A DNA stretch of 64,000 bases from Oricola cellulosilytica. Lineage in GTDB: Bacteria > Pseudomonadota > Alphaproteobacteria > Rhizobiales > Rhizobiaceae. Below the pieces are notes generated by a model that did no database searches, was not told where the DNA came from, and saw only the letters and a list, made by a program, of their open reading frames with translations. The position numbers and the translations under genes were made by a program. The DNA is taken from NCBI RefSeq assembly GCF_019966575.1, contig NZ_JAINFK010000001.1:310001-374000 (forward strand), read 5' to 3'. This document shows, piece after piece, positions 10,047 to 18,543 of this stretch. Every line of letters begins with the position of its first letter. Within the stretch, counting starts at the first letter, position 1.

Positions 10047-11405
10047 CTATTTGAGTGCGTCCCAGGAAGCCTGGATTTCGGCTGCGACTTCTTCAGCAGG
10101 CTTGCCGCCCGCGTAGTCGACCATGCCGGTCCAGAACGACCCGGCGCCGACACCGCCCGGCATCAGATCGGAACCGTCGAAACGGAACGTCGTCGCCGAG
10201 GTCAGGATCTCGCCGAGCGCCCGTTTGGTGTCGTCGGAATAAGTCTCGGGATTGGCCGACGTCAGCGGGGTCAGGAAGCCCTGCCCGGGGATCGCCATCC
10301 AGACCTCATGGGCAATCGGCGTCTGCAGAAACTCGATCAGGGCCTTTGCGCCCGGGCTGTCGTTGGTGATCGCGAACAGTGTTCCGGCACCGAGAAGCGG
10401 GTTGCCGAGATCCTTGCCTTCATAGGCAGGGAAATAGAAGAAATCCGCGTCCAGACCCACTTCCGTGCCTTCCGGGAAGAACGCCGGAATGAAGGATGCC
10501 TGGCGATGCATGTAGCACTGCGGCGGTACGGCGAAGAGGCCCTTCGGGCTGTCGCGGAAGTCCGTCGATGCGACAGCGCCTGCGCCGCCGGCGACAAAGT
10601 CCTCGTTGCGGGCGAACCAGCCGAACTCCTCGATCGCGCCTATGACAGCCGGATCGTCGAACGGTATCTCGTTGGTCACCCACTGGTCATAAACCTCGGG
10701 CGTCTGGGTGCGGAGCATCATGTCCTCGACCCAGTCCGTCGCCGGCCAGCCGGTGGCACCGCCGGAGCCCAGTCCTATACACCACGGGGTTTCGCCATCA
10801 GCGACGATTTGCTCGGTCAGGGCCTTCAGATCCTCCATGGTCTCCGGGACCTCGTAACCGGCATCCTCGAAGTTTTCCGGTACGTACCAAACCAGCGATT
10901 TCACGTCCGCCTTGTAGGGGAAGGCGTAGAAGGCGCCCTCGCCGTCCTTGCCCGCATATGTGCCGAGATCGACCCAAGACTGCCCAGCGGCATAGTTTTC
11001 GGCCATCCAAGAGGCCGCATCCTCGCCGAGCGGAGTCAGGAAACCGCGTCTGGCGAGATCGGCAGCCAGGCCAGGCTGTGGAAACACCGCGACGTTGGGT
11101 GCCGAACCCGCTTCCGCATCGACAACGATCTGCTGCTCGAAACTGTCCGAACCAGTGTAGCGGACGTCCGCGCCGGTCGCCGCTCCAAAGTAGGCAAGAA
11201 CGGCCTCAATCGCCTGCTGATCCGGGCCAAGCCATGGCCCAAAGACCGTAACCTGCTCCCCGGCGAGATCGTTATCGGCTTTAAAGGCCTCGTAACTGTC
11301 CCAGTTAAAGGCGCCCTCGCCGACCGGGAATTGAAGGTCCTGTGCCTGCGCGGAAAGCGCAGACAGGACCAAGGCGGCAACGCCCGCCGTCAGTGTCTTC
11401 TTCAT
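10047..11405 (-). CDS. aglE: Alpha-glucoside-binding protein AglE
   Basis: Periplasmic solute-binding protein of the alpha-glucoside importer, 452 residues. The ATG at 11405 begins a clean Sec signal peptide (MKKTL, hydrophobic core, cut after LSAQA near residue 21) and is preceded by GGGAGGATTTTCA. A longer frame starts 24 codons earlier but lacks these features. The mature part resembles family 1 sugar-binding proteins. It is the first gene of aglEFGAK. A palindrome 65 bases upstream of the start (11470-11487) is a likely AglR operator, so transcription should be repressed without substrate. Confidence 0.92.
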   Translation of the reverse strand: MKKTLTAGVAALVLSALSAQAQDLQFPVGEGAFNWDSYEAFKADNDLAGEQVTVFGPWLGPDQQAIEAVLAYFGAATGADVRYTGSDSFEQQIVVDAEAGSAPNVAVFPQPGLAADLARRGFLTPLGEDAASWMAENYAAGQSWVDLGTYAGKDGEGAFYAFPYKADVKSLVWYVPENFEDAGYEVPETMEDLKALTEQIVADGETPWCIGLGSGGATGWPATDWVEDMMLRTQTPEVYDQWVTNEIPFDDPAVIGAIEEFGWFARNEDFVAGGAGAVASTDFRDSPKGLFAVPPQCYMHRQASFIPAFFPEGTEVGLDADFFYFPAYEGKDLGNPLLGAGTLFAITNDSPGAKALIEFLQTPIAHEVWMAIPGQGFLTPLTSANPETYSDDTKRALGEILTSATTFRFDGSDLMPGGVGAGSFWTGMVDYAGGKPAEEVAAEIQASWDALK

Positions 11406-11469
11406 TGAAAATCCTCCCAGGATTGAAACAAGCAAGCACAAAATGATTAGGCCATTCGCACAGACAAAG

Positions 11470-11487
11470 CCAGTCAAAGCGCTTTGG
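11470..11487. promoter_or_regulatory. Candidate AglR operator, aglE side
   Basis: The bases CCAGTCAAAGCGCTTTGG contain the perfect 12-bp palindrome CAAAGCGCTTTG at 11475-11486. A central CG in a palindrome of this kind is typical of LacI-family operators. It lies 65 bases upstream of the aglE start. A nearly identical copy in inverted orientation lies before aglR. Confidence 0.7.
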
Positions 11488-11641
11488 CTACCAGACCCTT
11501 GGACTTGACGCCGACGGAGTCAAGGGAAATGTTTCCCGGTTCCCGGGTGCTCAAGAACCACGCCGCAGCGGGGTGCGGCGTAAGTCCCTCAAAGCGAAAC
11601 TCTTTTTTTCGAAATTTGAAAAAATCGAGCTTACTCATTAT

Positions 11642-11659
11642 CCAAAGCCCTTTGACTGG
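11642..11659. promoter_or_regulatory. Candidate AglR operator, aglR side
   Basis: The bases CCAAAGCCCTTTGACTGG are the reverse complement of the aglE-side site with a single mismatch. The site ends 18 bases before the TTG start of aglR, so it probably serves autoregulation. Its centre is 168 bases from the centre of the other site. Confidence 0.65.
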
Positions 11660-11677
11660 CCTTCGAGGAGGCAAACG

Positions 11678-12700
11678 TTGAACCTGAAGGAACTATCGCG
11701 AAGACTCGGCCTATCGCAGACAACAGTCAGCCGCGCCCTCAACGGGTACCCGGAAGTCAGCGAGAAGACGCGCCGGCGCGTGGCGGAATATGCCGAGCGC
11801 CTGAATTATCAGCCCAACCCGAATGCAACGCGGCTTGCGACTGGCAAGTCGAACACCATCGGCCACGTCATCCCGCTTTCCGGGCATGACATGATCAATC
11901 CGCATTTCAGCGACTTTATTGCCGGCGCGGGAGAAGTCTACAACCGTCGCGGCTACGACATGCTGATTTCGGTGGTCAACGCCGCCGAACAGTCAATGAC
12001 CTACAAGACATTCCATCGCAACAAGCGTGTCGACGGGGTGATAGTCCACTCGCCGACCATTGATGACGACCGCATCGCGATGCTCAACAGGATGCGCATT
12101 CCATTCGTCGTCCATGGACGAACCGGCGACCCCGAAGACAGTTACTCCTGGGTCGACGTGGACAATGCGGATGCCTTTCAGAAGGCGACCCGCTACCTGC
12201 TGGAACTCGGTCATCGTCGCATTGCCCTGATTAACGGTCTCGAACCCATGACATTTGCTGCCCGCCGGCGGGAGGGCTACGAAGCAGCACTTGTCGGCTT
12301 TGGCCTAAAGCCGGACAAGGGACTGGTCGGCTCCGCTGAAATGATCGAGCCCAACGGGCACAAGTGGATGGGCCGGCTCCTCGATTCTCCCGCCCCGCCC
12401 ACTGCCGTGCTGTGCTCAAGTATCCTGACAACGATGGGTGCAATGCGTTTGCTGCGGGAACGCGGACTGACGCCGGGGCGGGATATGTCCATCGTGGGTT
12501 ATGACGATCGGCTGTCATTCCTTCCGTCGTCAGGGGAGGACAAGGCGCTGACGGCGGTGCGGTCGGGCATTCGCCTCGCCGGGAGCCATTGCGCCGACAT
12601 GCTGATCGACCAGATCGAGGGCAAGACGGGAAACCGGCACCTACTGCTCGAAGCGGAATTCGTAATCGGGAACTCGACCGGCCCGGCTCCGCGAAATTAA
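11678..12700 (+). CDS. aglR: LacI-family transcriptional regulator AglR
   Basis: Repressor expected to control aglEFGAK in response to alpha-glucosides. The protein is 340 residues, standard LacI length. Residues 1-50 form the DNA-binding domain (LKELSRRLGLSQTTVSRALN, then the hinge PNPNATRLATG); the rest is a periplasmic-binding-protein-like sensor with DDRLS near residue 275. The start is TTG at 11678, seven bases after GAGGAG. An ATG 35 codons upstream would add residues with no family counterpart and would run through the operator. Divergent placement from aglE matches Sinorhizobium. Confidence 0.9.
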   Translation: MNLKELSRRLGLSQTTVSRALNGYPEVSEKTRRRVAEYAERLNYQPNPNATRLATGKSNTIGHVIPLSGHDMINPHFSDFIAGAGEVYNRRGYDMLISVVNAAEQSMTYKTFHRNKRVDGVIVHSPTIDDDRIAMLNRMRIPFVVHGRTGDPEDSYSWVDVDNADAFQKATRYLLELGHRRIALINGLEPMTFAARRREGYEAALVGFGLKPDKGLVGSAEMIEPNGHKWMGRLLDSPAPPTAVLCSSILTTMGAMRLLRERGLTPGRDMSIVGYDDRLSFLPSSGEDKALTAVRSGIRLAGSHCADMLIDQIEGKTGNRHLLLEAEFVIGNSTGPAPRN

Positions 12701-12874
12701 GGCTCGCCGGCAACGCAGAGGCCCAGACCAACTGAAGGCAATCGTCCATCTGCGCTGCGGCAGGGCTGTTCCGACCCGCCAAAGAGCACGCCACCGAAAC
12801 CAGATTTGGCCCGCTTGGATTTTCGCCTCGATCCATCTAGGTTCCCGCCGAAATCAAGAGGGGATATCACCACC

Positions 12875-13720
12875 ATGAAACTGGTACGCTTCGGCCCGAT
12901 CGGGCGGGAAAAACCCGGACTCGTCGACGGTTCCGGCACGATCCGCGATCTTTCCGCCCATATCGACGATATCGACGGTACGAATCTCGGCAAGGATTCC
13001 CTGGAGCGGCTCAGGTCACTCGACGTGTCGACGCTTCCCGAGGTCGATGCCTCTACCCGGCTTGGCGCGTGTGTGGGCAATATCGGAAAATTCCTCTGTA
13101 TCGGCCTGAACTATTCTGACCATGCAGCGGAATCGAACCTTCAGATCCCCGAACATCCGATCCTGTTCATGAAAGCGACGTCCGCCGTTGTCGGGCCGAA
13201 CGACACGGTTGAAATTCCGCGCGGCTCCAAGGCAACCGACTGGGAAGTCGAACTCGGCGTCGTCATCGGCACCAAGGCCAAATACGTCAAGAAGGAAGAC
13301 GCGCTTTCCCACGTCGCCGGTTATTGCGTCATCAACGATGTCTCGGAGCGGGACTATCAGACCCGCCTCAGCGGCCAGTGGACGAAAGGAAAGTCGTGCG
13401 ACACGTTCGGCCCGACCGGCCCGTGGCTTGTCACCGCCGATGAGATTCCCGATCCGCAATCGCTGGACCTTTATCTCGACGTCAACGGCAAGCGAATGCA
13501 GACAGGCACGACTGCCAAGATGATCTTCGACGTCGGGACAATCATCGAGCACCTGTCATCGCTGATGACACTACATCCCGGCGACGTGATTACCACCGGC
13601 ACGCCGCCCGGCGTCGGCATGGGCATCAAGCCGGAACCCGTGTACCTCAAGCCCGGCGACACCATGGAACTGGGGATTTCCGGTCTGGGCGTGCAACGCC
13701 AAAACGTCGTCCAGGGCTGA
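12875..13720 (+). CDS. Fumarylacetoacetate hydrolase (FAH) family protein
   Basis: FAH-superfamily enzymes cleave or hydrate 2-oxo acids such as ureidoglycolate, acylpyruvates or 2,4-diketo-3-deoxy sugar acids, using a divalent metal. The protein is 281 residues. A variable N-terminal part is followed by the catalytic domain: CIGLNYSDHA, the acidic metal ligands in DWEVELGVVIG, INDVSERDYQ, and GPTGPWLVT. The ending TGTPPGVGMG is also typical. The ATG at 12875 matches the family start MKLVRFG. It stands alone between aglR and pheA. The nearby xylonate-type dehydratase makes a role in sugar-acid breakdown possible, but that is inference. Confidence 0.85.
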   Translation: MKLVRFGPIGREKPGLVDGSGTIRDLSAHIDDIDGTNLGKDSLERLRSLDVSTLPEVDASTRLGACVGNIGKFLCIGLNYSDHAAESNLQIPEHPILFMKATSAVVGPNDTVEIPRGSKATDWEVELGVVIGTKAKYVKKEDALSHVAGYCVINDVSERDYQTRLSGQWTKGKSCDTFGPTGPWLVTADEIPDPQSLDLYLDVNGKRMQTGTTAKMIFDVGTIIEHLSSLMTLHPGDVITTGTPPGVGMGIKPEPVYLKPGDTMELGISGLGVQRQNVVQG

Positions 13721-13723
13721 CTT

Positions 13724-14584
13724 TCAGGCGCCGATACCTTCACGGTTTTCCGCGGCGCGGTACACGCCGAGAATGCGGAAATGCTCCGAGAAGAAGCCGA
13801 GTTCCTCAAACGCCAGCTTGACGTTGCGGTCGTCCGGATGCCCCTCGATGTCGGCGTAGAACTGCGTTGCGAAGAACTTCCCGCCAAGCTGGTAGCTCTC
13901 CAGCTTGGTCATGTTGACGCCGTTGGTCGCAAAGCCCCCCATCGCCTTGTAGAGTGCGGCGGGAATGTTACGGACGCGGAACACGAATGTTGTCATCATC
14001 GTCTCGCCGTCCTCTGCGCGCGCGGTATAATCCTCGTTCTTAGACAGCACGACGAACCGGGTAATGTTGTTCTCGTGATCCTCGACGTTGCGGCTGAGAA
14101 TATCGAGGCCGTACATCTCGGCTGCGAGTTCGGGAGCCAGCGCGGCCATTGACCTGTCGCGTGTCTCGGCAACCAGCTTGGCGGCGCCGGCCGTGTCACC
14201 GGCCACCATCGGTTTCCAGCCATTTTCGCGGATCACGTTGCGGCACTGACCGAGCGCGTGAATGTGGCTGTGCACCGTGCGAATGTCGTCTTTCCCGGCG
14301 CCGGGAAGAACCATGAGTTGGAAATGGATCGGCAGGAAATATTCACCGACGATGTGGAGGCGCGATTCCGGCAACAGATGGTGGATGTCGGCGACCCTGC
14401 CTGCGATGGTGTTTTCGATCGGAATCATGGCGAGCGCCGCGGCGCCGCTTTCGACCGCATTGAACGCATCCTCGAAAGTGGCGCATGGCATCGGCTGCAT
14501 GTCCGGATACATGTTGCGGCAGGCCGTGTCCGAGTTGGCGCCGGGCTCGCCCTGAAAGGCGATGAGGTTCAATGCTTCCGTCAT
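13724..14584 (-). CDS. pheA: Prephenate dehydratase
   Basis: Converts prephenate to phenylpyruvate in phenylalanine biosynthesis. The 286-residue protein has the dehydratase domain in the first two thirds, with the catalytic TRF motif in NNITRFVVLS, followed by a C-terminal ACT domain for phenylalanine feedback. The usual ESRP segment of the ACT domain reads ESYQ here. The ATG at 14584 is chosen over a GTG four codons upstream because GGAAACGGAC precedes it. It follows kdsB closely, so the two are probably co-transcribed. Confidence 0.93.
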   Translation of the reverse strand: MTEALNLIAFQGEPGANSDTACRNMYPDMQPMPCATFEDAFNAVESGAAALAMIPIENTIAGRVADIHHLLPESRLHIVGEYFLPIHFQLMVLPGAGKDDIRTVHSHIHALGQCRNVIRENGWKPMVAGDTAGAAKLVAETRDRSMAALAPELAAEMYGLDILSRNVEDHENNITRFVVLSKNEDYTARAEDGETMMTTFVFRVRNIPAALYKAMGGFATNGVNMTKLESYQLGGKFFATQFYADIEGHPDDRNVKLAFEELGFFSEHFRILGVYRAAENREGIGA

Positions 14585-14595
14585 GTCCGTTTCCA

Positions 14596-15324
14596 CTATG
14601 TCGCAAGAATGGCGCGAGCGCGCTCGAGGTCCGCCTGCGTATCCACGCCGAGTGGAACAGTGTCAATGATGGCGACGTGTATCGCCATGCCCGCCTCGAG
14701 CGCGCGCAGCTGCTCCAGTTTCTCGCGGGTTTCGAGCTGGGACGGCGGCAGGGCAACGAACCTCTCGAGCGCGGCGCGGCGATAGGCATACAGCCCGATG
14801 TGGTGGTAGAGCGGCCCCTCTCCCCACGGCGCGGTGGCGCGAGTGAAATACAGCGCACGCAGCAGGGTTGCGCCGAGCGGCGTACCGACGATCTTGACGA
14901 CATTGGGGTTCGTCTTCTCGCGCTCGTCGGAAATCTCGGCGCCGAGCGTGGCAATATCGCAAGCCGTGTCGGCAAGGGGCTCGATCGATGCACGAATCGA
15001 CGCCGCGTCGATGGTCGGCAGATCGCCCTGTACGTTGATGATAACGTCGTGGAGACGATCGGGGTCCACCATCCCGGCCGCCTCGCTGATGCGATCCGAG
15101 CCGGATGCATGATCGTCCCGTGTCATGACGGCGCGCACTCCAGCGTCCGTAACAGCGTCAAAGACGCGCGCGTCGTCAGTGGCGACGGCGACCAGGCCAC
15201 AGTCGGCTTCAAGCGCCCTTTCGGCTACCTGTACGATCATCGGTTTTCCGGCAATCTCGGCGAGCGGTTTGCCCGGCAGGCGCATCGACGCCATGCGCGC
15301 CGGAATGAGAATCAGGGGATGCAT
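14596..15324 (-). CDS. kdsB: 3-deoxy-manno-octulosonate cytidylyltransferase
   Basis: Activates KDO as CMP-KDO for lipopolysaccharide core synthesis in the cytoplasm. The protein is 242 residues, the standard length. It opens with the nucleotide-binding loop [15 protein letters not shown], followed by ATDDARV and NVQGDLPT. The conserved [10 protein letters not shown] is also present. The downstream pheA start lies 11 bases beyond its stop; the pairing is common in Rhizobiales. Confidence 0.95.
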   Translation of the reverse strand: MHPLILIPARMASMRLPGKPLAEIAGKPMIVQVAERALEADCGLVAVATDDARVFDAVTDAGVRAVMTRDDHASGSDRISEAAGMVDPDRLHDVIINVQGDLPTIDAASIRASIEPLADTACDIATLGAEISDEREKTNPNVVKIVGTPLGATLLRALYFTRATAPWGEGPLYHHIGLYAYRRAALERFVALPPSQLETREKLEQLRALEAGMAIHVAIIDTVPLGVDTQADLERARAILAT

Positions 15325-15478
15325 TCAGTGCGGTTCCAGAGGGCGGCACGGGTGTCAAAAGGTCTCAAGGCTGCGACCTTATATGTGTTGCAAGGCCGGA
15401 TCAAAAGACCTAGGTTCCGCGCGAATTCGCGCAGGGCCTCCCTGCGCGATCTTGCATGATATGGGATTTGGTTGAGCA

Positions 15479-16555
15479 ATGAATTCGTCGAAGTTGAATA
15501 TGTATGCCGGCACCTTTCTGGGTGCGGTCTTCGTCGTGATGACGGTCGGCATTCTCGGTGACGCGATTTTCCACAGCGAAGAGCCGGAACAGGAGGGCTT
15601 TGCAATCGCTGTTTCCGAAGGCGCCGCGACAACGGACGAAGGCGGCACCGAGACGGCTGGCCTTGAGCCGATCGGACCGCTGCTGGCGAGCGCTGACCCA
15701 GCGGCCGGCGAGAACGGATTCAAGAAGTGCGCGGCCTGCCATACCGTCGAAGAGGGCGGCGCCGACAAGGTCGGACCGAATCTCTGGAATATCGTCAACC
15801 GGCCCGTGGCAGCTGTGGACGGTTTCAAATATTCGTCGGCCCTTCAGGAGTTCGCCGCCGACGGTGCCGTCTGGGACTACGAGCATCTAGACGGCTTCCT
15901 GCACAAGCCAAAGAGCTACGTGCCCGGCACGGCGATGGGTTTCGCCGGCCTTTCAAAGGCCGAGGACCGCGCAGAGATGATCGCCTATCTGCGGACCCTT
16001 TCGGGCGATCCCGCCCCCCTGCCCAGCGCTGAAGCCGCCGTACCGGAGGCTGCCACGCCAGAGGCGGTAGAACAGGCAAGCGGCGAAACCTCGCCGGAAC
16101 CGGCAGCCGAGACAGCGACAGCCACGGCGGAAGCGACGGACACGACGGAAGCCACCGGCGGAACTGAAACGGCCGCCGAGGGCGCCGCGGCAGGCGGCTT
16201 TGCAGCGCTGGTGGCGTCGGGAGATGTCGCAGCGGGCGAGAAAGATTTTCGCAAATGCGCGGCGTGCCACACGGTCGAGGAAGGCGGCGCCAACAAAGTC
16301 GGGCCGAACCTCTGGAATGTCGTCAACCGCCCGGTCGCCGCGCATGAGGACTACAAATATTCGCCGGCACTTCAGGAGTTTGCCGCTGGTGGCGCGGTCT
16401 GGGATTATGACAACCTCAGCGCCTTCCTTCAAAAGCCGAAGGATCTGGTGAAGGGAACGAAGATGTCGTTTGCCGGCATTCGCGATGACGAGGACAGGGC
16501 AAACATGGTCGCCTACCTGCGCAGCCTAGCAAGCGAACCCGCACCGCTGCCCTGA
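15479..16555 (+). CDS. Membrane-anchored cytochrome c with two haem domains
   Basis: Electron carrier on the periplasmic face of the inner membrane. Of its 358 residues, about 8-30 form one uncleaved anchor helix. Two class I cytochrome c domains follow: CAACH at 84-88 with Met153 as likely sixth ligand, and CAACH at 260-264 with Met329. The domains share long identical stretches and are joined by an Ala/Glu/Thr/Pro linker (about 183-245). A single domain with the anchor would be like CycM/cytochrome c552 of rhizobia, which passes electrons between the bc1 complex and the aa3 oxidase. A terminator follows at 16605. Confidence 0.88.
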   Translation: MNSSKLNMYAGTFLGAVFVVMTVGILGDAIFHSEEPEQEGFAIAVSEGAATTDEGGTETAGLEPIGPLLASADPAAGENGFKKCAACHTVEEGGADKVGPNLWNIVNRPVAAVDGFKYSSALQEFAADGAVWDYEHLDGFLHKPKSYVPGTAMGFAGLSKAEDRAEMIAYLRTLSGDPAPLPSAEAAVPEAATPEAVEQASGETSPEPAAETATATAEATDTTEATGGTETAAEGAAAGGFAALVASGDVAAGEKDFRKCAACHTVEEGGANKVGPNLWNVVNRPVAAHEDYKYSPALQEFAAGGAVWDYDNLSAFLQKPKDLVKGTKMSFAGIRDDEDRANMVAYLRSLASEPAPLP

Positions 16556-16604
16556 CCAGTGACCGGCGGTGTGAACGCCGCGGGACGATTGACGATGCAT
16601 AAAC

Positions 16605-16631
16605 AGCCGGGCGCCTCGCCCGGCTTTTTTT
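16605..16631 (+). terminator. Rho-independent terminator after the cytochrome gene
   Basis: A 9-bp perfect stem (AGCCGGGCG pairing with CGCCCGGCT) with a three-base loop is followed by a run of T. It lies 50 bases after the cytochrome stop codon and before the Yej genes. Confidence 0.9.
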
Positions 16632-16689
16632 GCCTTTGATTCCCCGCATTCGGCCTTAAGTTCGAAGGAGCAAAGGAAAAGGAGCGATC

Positions 16690-18543
16690 GTGCCAAACCA
16701 GAGCCTATTCGTCCATATTCTCCTCGCCGCCAGTTTCGCCCTCGCCTTACCGGGGTTTTCGAGCGCCCAGGATGGCGGATGGAGGCACGCGACCAGCCTA
16801 ATCGGCGAACCGAAATACGCGGAAGGCTTCGAGCGGTTCGACTACGTCAATCCCGACGCGCCGAAGGGCGGCTCGCTGCGTCTTTCGGAAACGGGCAGCT
16901 TCGATACCCTCAATCCCATCCTTTCCAAGGGCGAAGTCGCATCAGGGCTCGGAGCGTTCGTCTACGAGACATTGATGAAAAGCTCCCTCGACGAAGTCTC
17001 TGCAGAGTACGGTCTCCTTGCTGAAGCCCTTTCCTATCCCGACGATTTTTCCGAGGTCAGCTACCGGCTGCGCGCCGATGCGCGCTGGCATGACGGCGAA
17101 CCGGTCACCGCCGAAGACGTTGTCTGGTCGTTCGAAAAACTCGTCGAGTTGAACCCGCAGCGCCGCTTCTACTATCAGCACGTGACCGGCGCGGAAGCAG
17201 TCGATGAACGAACCGTGCGCTTCACCTTCGACGAGAAGGACAACAAGGAGCTTCCGCACATCGTCGGCCAGGTGCCGGTGCTTCCGAAGCATTGGTGGGA
17301 GGGCAAGGATGCCAGCGGTGAACAGCGGGACATCTCGGGTTCGACGCTGGAGCCGCCGCTCGGGTCGGGTCCGTATCGGGTTTCCGCGATGAATCCCGGA
17401 TCCACGCTCACCTTCACAAGGGTGGCGGATTATTGGGGAGCCGAACTTCCCGTAAACGCCGGTCAGCATAACTTCGAGACCATCACCTACAATTACTATC
17501 GTGACCGGAACGTCGAGTTCGAAGCCTTCAAAGCCGACGAATTCGACTTCTGGAACGAGAACGAAGCCAAACGCTGGGCGACAGCCTACGATTTCCCGGC
17601 GGCGCGTGACGGGAGTATCGTGAGGGAGGAACTGGAGAACCCCTATCGGGCACAGGGCGTGCTCGTGGGGTTTGTGCCGAACCTGCGCAAACCGATGTTT
17701 CAGGATGCGAGAGTGCGCCGCGCTCTCAACCTCGTCTTTGACTTCGAGACGCTGAACAAGACAATCTTCTACGACCAGTATGAGCGGGTGGACTCGTTCT
17801 TCTACGGCACGCCTCTGCGCTGGGAGGGGTTTCCGGAAGGTCGCGAACTGGAGATTCTCGAGACGGTCCGCGACCAGGTTCCATCGGCGGTCTTTACGAA
17901 GGAATACACCAATCCGGTGAGCGGGGGCGGGCGACAACAACGGCAGAATCTGCGCGAGGCGCTGCGGCTTCTTCTGGAGGCAGGGTACGAGCAGAGCGAC
18001 GGCGTGATGGTTCACAAGGAGACCGGACAGCCGCTGTCTTTCGAACTGCTTTTGAACGGTCCGACGATCGAGCGGGTAGCGCTGCCATTCGCGGAAGACC
18101 TGCGCAAGATCGGCGTGGAAATGCGGGTGCGCAGCGTCGAGCCGTCGCAATACGTCGCCCGCGCCCGGAGCCGGGACTTCGACATGATCTACACCGGCTG
18201 GGCCCAGTCGCTGTCCCCCGGAAACGAACAATTCGATTACTTCGGTTCGAAAGCAGCGGACAGCGAAGCCTCGCAAAATTTCGCGGGGATCAAGGATCCG
18301 GCGGTCGATGCGCTGATCAGGCGCGTGGTGTTCGCCAAGGACCGCGACGAACTGATCGCCGCGACGAAGGCGCTCGACAGGGTACTGATGGCCAACCAGT
18401 ATGTGATCCCGAGCTACACCTCACGAGAAGCCCGGATCGCCTATTGGGACCGCTTCGCCCACCCCGAGCCGCTGCCCGAATATTCGATCGGCTTTCCGGA
18501 AATCTGGTGGTACGAGGCGGAGAAGGCCGCTGCGATCCAGTGA
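16690..18543 (+). CDS. yejA: Peptide ABC transporter binding protein, YejA type (Sec-exported)
   Basis: Periplasmic family 5 solute-binding protein, 617 residues, for a Yej/microcin-C-type oligopeptide importer. The start is GTG at 16690, preceded by AAAAGGAGCGATC. A Sec signal peptide covers about residues 1-26 (cut near SSAQD). Family marks are YVNPDAPKGG, SFDTLNP, RADARWHDGEPVTAEDVVWSF and the C-terminal WYE. It overlaps the second binding-protein gene by four bases, so the two are translationally coupled. Confidence 0.9.
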   Translation: MPNQSLFVHILLAASFALALPGFSSAQDGGWRHATSLIGEPKYAEGFERFDYVNPDAPKGGSLRLSETGSFDTLNPILSKGEVASGLGAFVYETLMKSSLDEVSAEYGLLAEALSYPDDFSEVSYRLRADARWHDGEPVTAEDVVWSFEKLVELNPQRRFYYQHVTGAEAVDERTVRFTFDEKDNKELPHIVGQVPVLPKHWWEGKDASGEQRDISGSTLEPPLGSGPYRVSAMNPGSTLTFTRVADYWGAELPVNAGQHNFETITYNYYRDRNVEFEAFKADEFDFWNENEAKRWATAYDFPAARDGSIVREELENPYRAQGVLVGFVPNLRKPMFQDARVRRALNLVFDFETLNKTIFYDQYERVDSFFYGTPLRWEGFPEGRELEILETVRDQVPSAVFTKEYTNPVSGGGRQQRQNLREALRLLLEAGYEQSDGVMVHKETGQPLSFELLLNGPTIERVALPFAEDLRKIGVEMRVRSVEPSQYVARARSRDFDMIYTGWAQSLSPGNEQFDYFGSKAADSEASQNFAGIKDPAVDALIRRVVFAKDRDELIAATKALDRVLMANQYVIPSYTSREARIAYWDRFAHPEPLPEYSIGFPEIWWYEAEKAAAIQ

